A stretch of 64,000 bases of DNA from Leptotrichia hongkongensis (GCF_007990635.1 NZ_AP019846.1:434001-498000); one strand, 5' to 3'; numbered from the stretch's first letter, positions 53,466 through 62,438 are shown. Made by a program: numbers and translations. The notes: generated by a model not told the origin, from the letters alone.

Positions 53466-54689
53466 TAGTATTGTTTAATTTTTTATTGATATTGGCAGTA
53501 ATCTTGCTCATTTTAAAATTAATATTTTCTTTTGTTTACTTTAAAAGAATAAATAGTCTAGAAAAAAAATAAGATAGATGAGAGCAAATACACAGTAGTT
53601 CAACCTATTTTGTCTGGAGATACAAGATTGGAAGATGATTTGTCTGCCAATTTAAAAAATACTGATGACATTAAATTTATTTGGCTTGTTGATAAAAGTG
53701 ACTGTTTAGCAAGACAGACAGTTGAAAATATTTTAAAAAATAAAAATTATTCTAGCAGAGTAGAAGTGTATTACTTAGATGATGTTCCGCAAGAAGTAAA
53801 TCCAAAAGTATTTAAATTATCGCAAGCTGTAAAGAAAATAAAAACGGAATATACGGTAATTTTAGATGATGATGCAGTTATTGACAGAAAAAAACTGGAT
53901 GAATTAAGTATTTATGAAAAAGATAAGGCTGAATGGATAGTAACCGGGATTCCTTATAATTATAATATTAAAGGCTTCTATTCAAAATTAATCTCGGCTT
54001 TTATAAATTCTAATTCTATTTTTTCATACTTTTCTATGTCTTTTTTAAAGGAAAATAAGACTATAAATGGAATGTTTTATATTTTAAGGACTGATATTTT
54101 AAAAAAATATTCTGCTTTTGAAGAGATAAAATATTGGCTGTGTGATGATTTGGCACTTGCAACTTATTTACTTTCCAAAAATGTAAAAATTATACAAAGT
54201 ACTATTTTTTGCAATGTGAGAAATACTGTTCCAAATTTTAGAAAATATATTCTTCTTATGAAAAGATGGCTTTTATTTAGCAATGTTTATATGAAAAATG
54301 CATTTTCCATTAAATTTTTATTTATAATATTATTGCCTGTATTCTTACCAGCTATTCTATTATTTTTAAGTTTTTATTTTGGAATAAATCATTTTATCAT
54401 GATAATAGTGCTATTTGTAGGAAAGGTTGGATTGTTCCATATAGTGAGATTATTTATTTATCAGTCAGAAATACAAAAGAAAGGTAATTTTTTTCATAAG
54501 GCTGATGAATTGCCGTATGAGTTAGCAAGTGAATTTTTATTGCCTTTTATACTTGTCTATACTCTTTTAACACCGCCTGTGATTATATGGAGAAATAAAA
54601 AATTAGAGTTAAAGATGGGAAAATACATTATGAAGTTTAACGACTATTTAGAAAAGCTGGAAAGTCTTGATGTTTCAAAAACTTTTTAA
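53462..54689 (+). pseudogene. Membrane GT2 glycosyltransferase (HpnI/ceramide glucosyltransferase-like), frameshift at an A8 run
   Basis: ATG 53462 overlaps the SDR stop by four bases and opens with one membrane span (FNFLLILAVILLILKLIFSF), reaching RINSLEKK and a stop right at the A8 run 53562-53569. One more A continues the protein as NKIDESKYTVVQPILSGDTRLED in the frame that runs to 54689. That part has the GT2 metal motif VILDDDAVIDRK, IKYWLCDDLALATYLL and LLMKRWLLFSN, followed by C-terminal membrane helices, as in HpnI and ceramide glucosyltransferases. Joined length about 409. The A8 run could be a slippage or phase-variation site, an error, or true decay. Confidence 0.7.
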
Positions 54690-55254
54690 AAGAAGATAAA
54701 ATTGTCTTTTTATAAGTGGAAGCAGTAATCTTAAAACAGCTGCCTTAGGACAAGAAAGATTTGAGATTTTAAATATTTTTAAGCAATTTGGATACAAAAT
54801 TATAAATTCAAATTTTCCATATAATGAAGATTTTGAATATGATGAATATGAAGACATCAGCATTTTTAAAGCAAGTTTATCAAATATTGTTTATTATTCT
54901 GGCACTCTTTTTAATAAAAAATTTAAACAGGAAATTTTAAGGCACTTAGAGCCTGTTAAGCATTTAAAAGATGTGATAGTTATTTCTTTAAGCTCAGGCT
55001 TAAATGTTTGGAATAAATTTATGGATTTAGCAAATTATAATAATGAGAATATTACGATGTTTGCTTTAGGACCTGTAGCGAAAGGTTATGGAAACTTGAA
55101 AAATACAGTAGTTATTAAGGGAAGTTTAGATATTTACAGCTGGCTTCTAGATTTTCACAAGACTGATAGAATTGTAAATTGTGGACATTTGGAATATTTT
55201 AAGGATAGAAAGGTAAAAGAAATAATTTATGAATATTTACAAGGAAAAAATTGA
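54670..55254 (+). pseudogene. Unknown cluster protein, disrupted near its N-terminus
   Basis: ATG 54670 lies inside the 3' end of the GT2 gene and reads MFQKLFKRR before a TAA at 54697. The same frame then stays open without a usable start as CLFISGSSNLKTAALGQERFEIL through to 55254 (about 185 residues). Either one nonsense change or two compensating homopolymer indels (54688-54711, other frame reading EDKIVF) would explain it. An internal GTG/ATG near 54973 would give only 93 residues. The segment ISGSSNLKTAALG and later VIVISLSSGLNVWNKF suggest an alpha/beta fold, but I recognise no family. Confidence 0.5.
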
Positions 55255-56500
55255 AATTGCAGTTGTTGCTCCACCTTTTAGCGGACATCTCTATCCAGCT
55301 TTAGAGTTAGTTCTCCCTCTATTAAAGGAAAAGGACAAATACAATATCTGTATTTATACAGGTTGTCAAAAAGAGGAAGTCGTAAAGAAACTTGGATTTC
55401 CTGTAAAAGTTTTTCTTAGAGATAATCCTGCTATCTTTGAAAAAATATCTGATACTGATAAACAGACTAATCTTCGGATTATGTATAAGCAATTTAAAGA
55501 AAATATGGGACTTATGCCAGAAATAATAAGAGAAATGGAAGATTTTTTTTCTGAAAGAAAGCCTGACATAGTTATAGCAGATTTTACAGCCGTTCCAGCA
55601 GGATTTGTGTGCAAAAAAAATAATATTCCTTGGATTACAAGCATTCCAACACCATTTGCAATAGAAAGCAGAACAACAACACCTGCTTATATGGGAGGAC
55701 TATATCCAAGAGATAATTTTTTATTCAAACTAAGAGATAGTATAGCAAGAAACATTGTCAGAAATTTTAAAAGAATGGTTTGTTTTATTTTAAAAAATCA
55801 ATTAAGACAATTTAATTTCACTTTGTACAACGAAAAAGGTGAAGAAAATATTTATTCTCCATATTCCATACTAGGTTTAGGCATGAAAGAAATTGAATTT
55901 AGAGATGATTTTCCAAGTCAATTTTCTTGGGCTGGGCCTTGCTGTTCGTCCCTTTTTAAAAATAGTGTGCAATTTGAAAATAATAAAAAATTTGAAAAAA
56001 CTGTATTTTTAACTAACGGGACGCATCTAAAATGGGCTAAAAAGTTAATAATTGAGCTGGCAAAAGAACTTTCAAAAATCTATCCTGAATTTCTGTTCGT
56101 AGTCTCGTTGGGAAGTTATTTAGAAAAAGATAAGAGTATTGTAAAGGAAAATAATTTACATATTTATCATTATTTAGATTATGATGAAATTTTGCCCAAT
56201 ATAGATTATGTTATTCATCATGGCGGAGCAGGAATACTTTATTCCTGTATAAAATATAACAAGCCTGCTGTTATTGTTCCTCATGATTATGACCAGTTTG
56301 ATTATGTAGTAAGGGCTGATTTAGCTAAAATTGGAATACCAGCTAAATTAAAATCAAGAAAGTCCATTTTAAAGGCTTTTAAGAAAATGATAAAAAGAGA
56401 AGAATGGAACAATTTGGAAAAATTATCAAAAGAATTTAATAATTATTTACCAAGTGAAATGTTGAAAAAAGAAATTGACAGGCTGTTAAAAGGAGGATAG
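55229..56500 (+). CDS. GT1-family (MGT/UGT-like) glycosyltransferase
   Basis: GT-B fold transferase: IAVVAPPFSGHLYPALELVLPLLK at the N-terminus (acceptor domain with His), SPYSILGLGMKEIEFRDDFPSQFSWAG in the middle and the donor-site signature YVIHHGGAGILYSCIKYNKPAVIVPHDYDQFDYVVR (about residues 328-363), with the H-x-G-x-G-T-like core. Similar to macrolide, zeaxanthin and rhamnolipid glycosyltransferases that glycosylate hydrophobic hydroxyls. 423 residues, intact. The start overlaps the previous frame by 26 bases. In this cluster it would attach a sugar to the lipid product. Confidence 0.86.
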   Translation: MNIYKEKIEIAVVAPPFSGHLYPALELVLPLLKEKDKYNICIYTGCQKEEVVKKLGFPVKVFLRDNPAIFEKISDTDKQTNLRIMYKQFKENMGLMPEIIREMEDFFSERKPDIVIADFTAVPAGFVCKKNNIPWITSIPTPFAIESRTTTPAYMGGLYPRDNFLFKLRDSIARNIVRNFKRMVCFILKNQLRQFNFTLYNEKGEENIYSPYSILGLGMKEIEFRDDFPSQFSWAGPCCSSLFKNSVQFENNKKFEKTVFLTNGTHLKWAKKLIIELAKELSKIYPEFLFVVSLGSYLEKDKSIVKENNLHIYHYLDYDEILPNIDYVIHHGGAGILYSCIKYNKPAVIVPHDYDQFDYVVRADLAKIGIPAKLKSRKSILKAFKKMIKREEWNNLEKLSKEFNNYLPSEMLKKEIDRLLKGG

Positions 56501-56502
56501 CG

Positions 56503-57486
56503 ATGAAGGTTTTAATCACAGGGGCAACTGGTTTTCTAGGAAAATATGTAGTTGAAGAATTGAAAAATAATGGTTATCAGGTTGTTGCATTTGGAAGAAA
56601 TGAGAAAATTGGCAAGACTTTGATTGACAGTAATGTTGAGTTTTTTAAGGGAGATATAGAAAATAAGGAAGATTTGCTAGGAGCTTTGCAAGGATGCAGT
56701 GCAGTAATTCATGCTGCGGCATTATCTACAGTTTGGGGTAAATGGAGCAATTTTTATAAGGTAAATGTGTTAGGAACTCGAAATATTGTTGAAATTTGTG
56801 AGAAGCAAGGCCTAAAATTAGTTTTTGTTTCATCTCCCAGCATATATGCTGGGGGAAAGGATCAGCTAGATGTTAAGGAAAATGAGGCTCCAAAGGATAA
56901 TAACCTTAATTTTTATATAAAAAGTAAAATTATGGCAGAAAATATAATCAAGAATTCCAAGCTAAATTATATGATAATTCGCCCACGTGGATTATTTGGA
57001 ATCGGAGATACAAGCATAATTCCAAGACTTCTAGATTTGAATAAAAAAATGGGAATACCTCTTTTTGCTGATGGAAAACAAAAAGTCGATGTAACTTGTG
57101 TTGAAAATGTTGCCTATGCTTTAAGGCTGGCACTAGAAAATGAAAAGTATTCACGGCAGACTTATAATATAACAAATGATGAGCCGATAGAATTTAAGGA
57201 AATTTTGACATTGTTCTTTAACGAGATGGGAACAGAAGGTAAATATTTAAAATGGAACTACAGACTAATTTTAATTCTAGTTTCAATTTTAGAAAAAGTT
57301 TATAAACTTTTTGGAATTGAAAAAGAGCCTCCTCTTACCAAATATACGCTATATTTAATGAGATACAGCCAGACTTTGAATATTGACAAGGCAAAAAAAG
57401 AATTAGGATACTATCCCCAAATATCTGTCCTTGAAGGAGTAAAAAAATATGTTAAGCACATCAGAGAAAATGATAGAAAAAGTTGA
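56503..57486 (+). CDS. NAD-dependent epimerase/dehydratase (3-beta-HSD/OleD-like extended SDR)
   Basis: Extended SDR: VLITGATGFLGKYVVEEL (G-x-x-G-x-x-G, about residues 3-20), AVIHAAALSTVWGKWSNFYKVNVLGTRNI, VFVSSPSIYAGG (catalytic Ser) and Y-x-x-x-K in NFYIKSKIMAEN (about 135-146), then IRPRGLFGIGD. The S-T-V-W-G-x-W region and R-P-R-x-[IL]-[FY]-G-x-x-D resemble the 3-beta-hydroxysteroid dehydrogenase group that includes OleD, the 2-alkyl-3-ketoacid reductase of long-chain olefin synthesis. 327 residues. GGAGG precedes ATG 56503, only two bases after the GT1 stop. Confidence 0.87.
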   Translation: MKVLITGATGFLGKYVVEELKNNGYQVVAFGRNEKIGKTLIDSNVEFFKGDIENKEDLLGALQGCSAVIHAAALSTVWGKWSNFYKVNVLGTRNIVEICEKQGLKLVFVSSPSIYAGGKDQLDVKENEAPKDNNLNFYIKSKIMAENIIKNSKLNYMIIRPRGLFGIGDTSIIPRLLDLNKKMGIPLFADGKQKVDVTCVENVAYALRLALENEKYSRQTYNITNDEPIEFKEILTLFFNEMGTEGKYLKWNYRLILILVSILEKVYKLFGIEKEPPLTKYTLYLMRYSQTLNIDKAKKELGYYPQISVLEGVKKYVKHIRENDRKS

Positions 57487-58279
57487 ATATTTTGCCTGCG
57501 GCTATTGTACAAATGATTTAAAGAAGGTTTTTAAAGGTTTTGGTAAGACAGTAGTTGATTTTTATGCGGGAGTGTTTTTGATAAAGCATAAAAGAATGGG
57601 CTATATTCTTTATGATACTGGTTATTCTATGGATATTTTAAAAAATAAATTTAAATATTTTTTGTATAGATTTCCCAATCCGATAACCTTAAAAAAAGAA
57701 GATACAATTGATTACCAGCTTAGAAAAAAAGGTATAAGTATAGAAGAAATAAAATATATAATTGTTTCACATTTACATCCTGATCATATTGGAGGATTGA
57801 AATTTTTTCCAAACTCTAATTTAATATTAACTGAGACTTGCTATAATAGTTTTAAGTCAAAAAAAGATAATATTTTGATTTTTAATGAACTTCTGCCAGA
57901 TGATTTTGAAAATAGATTGACATTGATAAGAAAGGAAAATTATAAGGAAAACAAGTTGTTTTTGTATAAAAATAGTTTTGATTTATTTTCTGATTCATCT
58001 ATGCTTATGGTTGAGATAGATGGACATGCAAAAGGTCAGGCATGTGTATATATGCCGGAATTAAAACTGTTTATTGGTGCTGATGTATGCTGGGGGACTG
58101 AATATCTTCCGTTTACAGATAAAATGAAATGGCTTGCTAGAAAAATACAGAATAACTTTGAGGATTACCAGCAGGGAAGTGATTTTTTAAAAAAATTGTT
58201 AAAAGATGATATTTCTGTTGTAGTCAGTCATGATAATAAAGAAAAGGTAAAGAGGATATTGAATGAAAAAAATATTTAA
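57449..58279 (+). CDS. Metallo-beta-lactamase fold hydrolase (AiiA/lactonase-like)
   Basis: MBL fold with the complete dinuclear zinc set: VSHLHPDHIGG (H-x-H-x-D-H, about residues 106-116), DGHAKGQACVY (third His), IGADVCWG (bridging Asp) and VVSHDN (last His). Closest in style to N-acyl-homoserine lactonases and other lactone hydrolases, here 276 residues. The ATG at 57449 has GGAG nine bases upstream and overlaps the epimerase gene by 38 bases; ATG 57470 is an alternative. In the cluster context it may open a lactone or thioester intermediate; substrate unproven. Confidence 0.83.
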   Translation: MLSTSEKMIEKVEYFACGYCTNDLKKVFKGFGKTVVDFYAGVFLIKHKRMGYILYDTGYSMDILKNKFKYFLYRFPNPITLKKEDTIDYQLRKKGISIEEIKYIIVSHLHPDHIGGLKFFPNSNLILTETCYNSFKSKKDNILIFNELLPDDFENRLTLIRKENYKENKLFLYKNSFDLFSDSSMLMVEIDGHAKGQACVYMPELKLFIGADVCWGTEYLPFTDKMKWLARKIQNNFEDYQQGSDFLKKLLKDDISVVVSHDNKEKVKRILNEKNI

Positions 58280-59537
58280 AATTATATCAAGTTTTATAAA
58301 AATAAGATATTTTAATAAATGGAATTCACGAGATAAACTTTTGGAATACCAAAAAAAGCAGGTAAATAAACACTTAAAATTTCTAAAAGAAAAATCTCCA
58401 TATTTTAAAACTCACGAAATTTCTGAAAATTTTGTTATGAACAAGGTATTTATGATGGAAAATTTTGATGAACTTAATACTTTAGGAGTAAAAAGGGATG
58501 AAGCCATGGAAATCGCCTTAAATAGTGAAAAAACAAGAAATTTTGATCAGAAATACAAAGATATTTCAGTAGGGCTGTCTTCTGGAACTTCTGGACATAG
58601 AGGAATGTTTATTACTACTCCTGAAGAGCAAGGTATATGGGCAGGGACGATTTTGGCTAAAATGCTGCCTAAAAATAGCATTCTTGGACATAGAATAGCA
58701 TTTTTCCTAAGAGCAGACAATGATTTGTATAAATCTATAAATTCTTTTTTAATAAGTTTGGAATATTTTGACACTTTTAAAGATATTGATGGACATATTG
58801 AGAGGTTGAATGAATACAATCCAACTATTATTGTTGCTCCCCCCTCCTTACTACTAATGCTGGCTAAAAAGATAGAGGAAGGCAAATTAAAAACTTTTGT
58901 GAAAAAGGTTGTTTCAGTTGCAGAAATTTTGGAAAAACCTGATGAGGAATATATAAAAAAGCAGTTTAATTTAAAAGTAATTCATCAGATTTACCAGGCG
59001 ACAGAAGGTTTTTTAGCCTGTACTTGTGAATATGGACATCTTCATTTGAATGAAGATTTAATAAAATTTGACAGGAAATATATAGATGCAAAAAGATTTT
59101 ATCCGATAATTACAGATTTCAGGAGGACAAGCCAGCCTTTTGTAAATTACTATTTGAATGATATTCTAGTTGAATCAGAAGAACCATGTGAGTGCGGTTC
59201 TGTTTTACAGAGAATTGAAAAGATTGAAGGGCGTTCAGATGATATTTTCAGGTTTATAAATAAATTTGATAAAGAAATTACTGTATTTCCAGATTTTATT
59301 AGAAGAACAATACTTTTTGCTGAGAATATAAGAGAATATCAGGTTTTTCAAATAAATAGCAATTTACTGGAGATTGCAATTTTGAATGTAAATAATGAAC
59401 AAGAAAAGTTGGTAAGAAAAGAATTTGATAAATTGTTCAATTCTTTGGATATAGAAAATGTAGAAATCAGATTTATAGATTATAAAACAGATAGCACAAA
59501 AAAATTAAAAAGAATAATAAGAAAGGTTATAGAATGA
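58263..59537 (+). CDS. F390-synthetase/PaaK-like adenylate-forming ligase
   Basis: Adenylate-forming enzyme of the CapK/PaaK/F390-synthetase branch: SVGLSSGTSGHRGMFITT (AMP-binding loop, about residues 101-118), IIVAPPSLLLMLAKKI, VISVAEILEKP-like segment, IHQIYQATEGFLACTCEYGHLHLNED (about 240-265), NYYLNDI and a C-E-C-G-S zinc-like element (EPCECGSVLQRIEKIEGRSDD). 424 residues. It would activate a carboxylic acid as an acyl-AMP and pass it to a thiol or other nucleophile. ATG 58263 overlaps the MBL gene by 17 bases, and its own stop overlaps the KAS III start by four, showing strong coupling. Confidence 0.82.
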   Translation: MKKIFKIISSFIKIRYFNKWNSRDKLLEYQKKQVNKHLKFLKEKSPYFKTHEISENFVMNKVFMMENFDELNTLGVKRDEAMEIALNSEKTRNFDQKYKDISVGLSSGTSGHRGMFITTPEEQGIWAGTILAKMLPKNSILGHRIAFFLRADNDLYKSINSFLISLEYFDTFKDIDGHIERLNEYNPTIIVAPPSLLLMLAKKIEEGKLKTFVKKVVSVAEILEKPDEEYIKKQFNLKVIHQIYQATEGFLACTCEYGHLHLNEDLIKFDRKYIDAKRFYPIITDFRRTSQPFVNYYLNDILVESEEPCECGSVLQRIEKIEGRSDDIFRFINKFDKEITVFPDFIRRTILFAENIREYQVFQINSNLLEIAILNVNNEQEKLVRKEFDKLFNSLDIENVEIRFIDYKTDSTKKLKRIIRKVIE

Positions 59538-60463
59538 GAAGAATTCAATTTAAAGGATATGGAATAGAATTACCAAAAAATACAGTTGAACTTAAAGGAC
59601 AAGTTCGTTATAGAATAAGTGAAGGTGAAAGCCAAATTTCTCTTGCTGTTTCCGCCTGTGAAAAAGCGTTAAAAAATACAAATATAACAATTAATGATAT
59701 TGATTGCATAGTTTCAGCCAGTGCTGTCGGAATACAGCCTATACCATGCACAGCAGCCCTAATTCATGAAAAAATAGCAAAAGGGACTTCAATTCCAGCT
59801 CTTGATATAAATACTACCTGTACAAGTTTTATAACTGCACTGGATACCATGTCATACCTTGTAGAAGCAGGAAGATATGAAAGAGTACTGATAGTTTCCT
59901 GCGATGTAGCTTCAAAAGCCTTAAATCCAAAACAAAAGGAAAGTTTCCAGCTTTTCAGCGATGGAGCGGCAGCATTTGTAATTGAAAAAACTGAAAAGGA
60001 AATAGGAGTTATTGATGCAATACAGAAAACATGGTCAGAAGGAGCACATTCAACTGAAATTCGAGGAGGTTTAAGCAATTTTCATCCCAAAAATTATTCT
60101 GAAATTACAAAAGAGGAATATATGTTCGATATGAACGGAAAAACAGTATTGTCTCTTTCAATAAGCAAAATTCCTGAATTAATGAAAAATTTTCTAAAAA
60201 ATAATGGAATGAAAGTCTCAGATATAGATATGACAGTTCCCCATCAGGCTAGCGTTGCAATGCCTCTTGTAATGCAAAAATTAGGAATAGAAAAAGATAA
60301 ATTTTTAGACGAGGTCAAGGAATTTGGAAATATGGTATCAGCATCTGTTCCTATAACATTAGTTCATGGACTGGAAAATGGAAGAATTAAAAGCGGCAAT
60401 ACAATCTTGCTTATTGGAACAGCGGCTGGACTTACTACAAATATGATGCTAATTAAATTATAG
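59534..60463 (+). CDS. Beta-ketoacyl-ACP synthase III-like condensing enzyme
   Basis: Thiolase-fold condensing enzyme with the complete FabH triad: Cys96 in DINTTCTSFITAL, His236 in TVPHQASVAMPL and Asn266 in EFGNMVSASVP. The Gly-rich C-terminus is GNTILLIGTAAGLTTNMM. 309 residues, slightly shorter than housekeeping FabH (about 320), and it starts with an unusual RRIQFKGYGIELPKNTVEL. It is placed last in the glycosyltransferase/ligase cluster rather than beside fab genes, so it likely performs a special Claisen condensation, as in OleA- or alkylquinolone-type systems. The ATGA overlap with the ligase gene suggests coupled translation. Confidence 0.87.
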   Translation: MRRIQFKGYGIELPKNTVELKGQVRYRISEGESQISLAVSACEKALKNTNITINDIDCIVSASAVGIQPIPCTAALIHEKIAKGTSIPALDINTTCTSFITALDTMSYLVEAGRYERVLIVSCDVASKALNPKQKESFQLFSDGAAAFVIEKTEKEIGVIDAIQKTWSEGAHSTEIRGGLSNFHPKNYSEITKEEYMFDMNGKTVLSLSISKIPELMKNFLKNNGMKVSDIDMTVPHQASVAMPLVMQKLGIEKDKFLDEVKEFGNMVSASVPITLVHGLENGRIKSGNTILLIGTAAGLTTNMMLIKL

Positions 60464-60547
60464 CTATAATTAATAATAATTTTTTAAGTTTGGAATTTTT
60501 TATGTTAAAATAAAGAAAGTAAATGTAAAACTTGGAAGAGGTATGAA

Positions 60548-60643
60548 ATGGAAGAGAAAGAAATAAAGATTTTTCAGATGTTTTTTATCATTGGGATTGT
60601 TATTAATTATTTTACGAAAGGTCTGAAAGTCAATGAAGTTTAA
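60548..60643 (+). CDS. Possible 31-residue membrane peptide
   Basis: ATG 60548 follows AGAGGTATGAA and encodes a charged start (MEEKEIKIFQ), one hydrophobic helix (MFFIIGIVINYF) and TKGLKVNEV. It overlaps the next gene by 11 bases, so it may be a leader peptide coupling translation to it. Short length makes it uncertain. Confidence 0.3.
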   Translation: MEEKEIKIFQMFFIIGIVINYFTKGLKVNEV

Positions 60644-61577
60644 ATTTTTAAATTGTATATTTCTGATATGTTTTATATTTAGTGGTGTACTGTATTCGGA
60701 TGAAAAAAGAAAAGTTGAAGAGAAAGAAGTTGAAATTATTGATGGAAAGGCCTATGTAAAAGGAGAAAACAAGCCGTTTTCAGGGAATATAATAGTCCGA
60801 TATGATAGTGGAGAAATTTCAAGTGTATATGCTCTTAAGGAAGGGTTGAGGCAGGGAATAATCAATTATCATTATAAAAATGGAAAATTAAAAGTTGAAC
60901 TTACTTATGTTAATGATAAACTAAACGGAAATATGAAAGAGTTTTATGAAAACGGAAATATTCAATCAGAAACAGAATACAAAGATGATGTTTTATATGG
61001 AAAGAGAATAGAGCGTTATGAAAACGGGAACTTGAAAACAACATCTGAATGGAATCGATTTTTGGATGGAGAAAAAATAGAATATCATAAAAATGGTAAA
61101 ATTAAGAAAAAAGAAATTTATAAAAATGGAGAGTTGCAGAAAGATGGATTAAGTAAATTTTCGAATATTTTGGTAATATTGGCATTTGGAATACCATTTT
61201 TGACTTTACCATTTTCTTTCTTCAAAATATATAAACAGTTTCCGAAGGTAAAATTACTGGATGAATATCAGAAAGAAAAAATATTAGAAATTTTGGTAAA
61301 ATATAATTCACACATTACATCTTTACTTTCAAGTTATTCTATTAATGGAACTGGAACAACTTATGTAAAAATTAGAAATTTTAAAATTAGAGAAGAAAAA
61401 TTTTCAATTTCAGCAAAAATGTATTCAGTATTTTGGATGCCAATGCCATATATTATTGGATATATAGTTTGCCGTGATAAAGATAAAATAATTTCTTCTT
61501 TTTCAAAAGAAAGCTTTCAAAAAATAAAAGATGAAATACAGGAAAAAATCGAGAATAAAAAAACAAAAAAACTTTAG
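60633..61577 (+). CDS. MORN_2/YwqK-type repeat protein with membrane helix
   Basis: Signal peptide or anchor (about residues 1-21, FKFLNCIFLICFIFSGVLYS), then four to five MORN-variant repeats of the YwqK type (YHYKNGKLKVELTYVNDKLNG, EFYENGNIQSETEYKDDVLYG, ERYENGNLKTTSEW, EYHKNGKIKKKEIYKNG), a membrane helix near 177-198 and a cytoplasmic C-terminal domain of about 110 residues. YwqK repeats often occur in immunity proteins of contact-dependent toxins, but no toxin gene lies next to it here. AAAGG precedes ATG 60633. The C-terminal part is not recognised. Confidence 0.75.
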   Translation: MKFKFLNCIFLICFIFSGVLYSDEKRKVEEKEVEIIDGKAYVKGENKPFSGNIIVRYDSGEISSVYALKEGLRQGIINYHYKNGKLKVELTYVNDKLNGNMKEFYENGNIQSETEYKDDVLYGKRIERYENGNLKTTSEWNRFLDGEKIEYHKNGKIKKKEIYKNGELQKDGLSKFSNILVILAFGIPFLTLPFSFFKIYKQFPKVKLLDEYQKEKILEILVKYNSHITSLLSSYSINGTGTTYVKIRNFKIREEKFSISAKMYSVFWMPMPYIIGYIVCRDKDKIISSFSKESFQKIKDEIQEKIENKKTKKL

Positions 61578-61595
61578 ATATAGGAGGCAATGACT

Positions 61596-62438
61596 ATGCT
61601 GGCGGATTACCATATGCATTGTAAATATAGTGACGATTCAGATGAATTGCTGGAGAATAATATTAAAAGTGCAATAGAAAAAGGATTTAACGAAATTTGT
61701 TTTACGGATCATGTAGATTATGGAATAAAAATTGATTATGATGTTTATAAGAAATTATCAAAGGAAGATAGAAAAAATGCTGTTTTAAATGTTGATTATC
61801 CAAATTATTTTACTGAAATTGAAAAATTTCAAAAAATTTATCAGAATAAACTCGTGATAAAAAAAGGGCTGGAGTTTGGAATACAGACTCATACAATTCC
61901 ACAATTTCAAAAATTATTTGACAATTATGATTTAGATTTTGTAATTTTATCATGTCATCAGGTTGGAGATAAAGAGTTTTGGAAACAAGATTTTCAAAAA
62001 GGAAAAACTCCAGATGAGTATAATGCTGAATATTATGAAGAAATTTACAAGGTAATTAATAATTTTAAAGATTATAGCATTTTAGGACATTTAGATTTAA
62101 TTCAAAGATACAATAAACAATTTGAAGGTGAGGTTTATCCCTTTGAAAAAAATAAAGAAGTCATTACAAAAATATTGAAAAAAGTTATTGAAGACGGGAA
62201 AGGGATAGAAGTAAATACTTCAAGTTTTGCTTATGGATTAGATGATTTGACACCATCAAGAGATATATTAAAATTATATTATGAACTTGGCGGAAAGATA
62301 ATAACGGCTGGATCGGATGCTCATAAAGCGAAAGATGTTGGAAGACATATAAAAGAAATTTATAATGAATTAAAAGAAATTGGATTTAAAGAGATTTGTA
62401 CTTATGAAAAAATGAAGCCTATTTTTCATAAACTATAA
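61596..62438 (+). CDS. PHP-domain histidinol-phosphatase-like phosphoesterase
   Basis: PHP fold (HisJ/HisK type): LADYHMHCKYSDDSDE (first metal H-x-H), FTDHVDYGIKIDYD, KKGLEFGIQTHTIPQF (metal Glu), VILSCHQVGDKEFW, SILGHLDLIQRY and the final TAGSDAHKAKDVGRHI. All metal-binding motifs are there. 280 residues from ATG 61596, which has GGAGG at ideal spacing; ATG 61590 lies too close to that site. No other his genes are in the window, so the histidine role is by family only. It is 45 bases upstream of leuC. Confidence 0.86.
   Translation: MLADYHMHCKYSDDSDELLENNIKSAIEKGFNEICFTDHVDYGIKIDYDVYKKLSKEDRKNAVLNVDYPNYFTEIEKFQKIYQNKLVIKKGLEFGIQTHTIPQFQKLFDNYDLDFVILSCHQVGDKEFWKQDFQKGKTPDEYNAEYYEEIYKVINNFKDYSILGHLDLIQRYNKQFEGEVYPFEKNKEVITKILKKVIEDGKGIEVNTSSFAYGLDDLTPSRDILKLYYELGGKIITAGSDAHKAKDVGRHIKEIYNELKEIGFKEICTYEKMKPIFHKL

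Noticed and set aside
52692-60463. Assignment of the cluster as a standard ole (olefin) operon
   Set aside because: Only the KAS III and the OleD-like reductase fit; an OleB-type alpha/beta hydrolase and an OleC-type ligase are not identifiable, and two glycosyltransferases have no place in that pathway.
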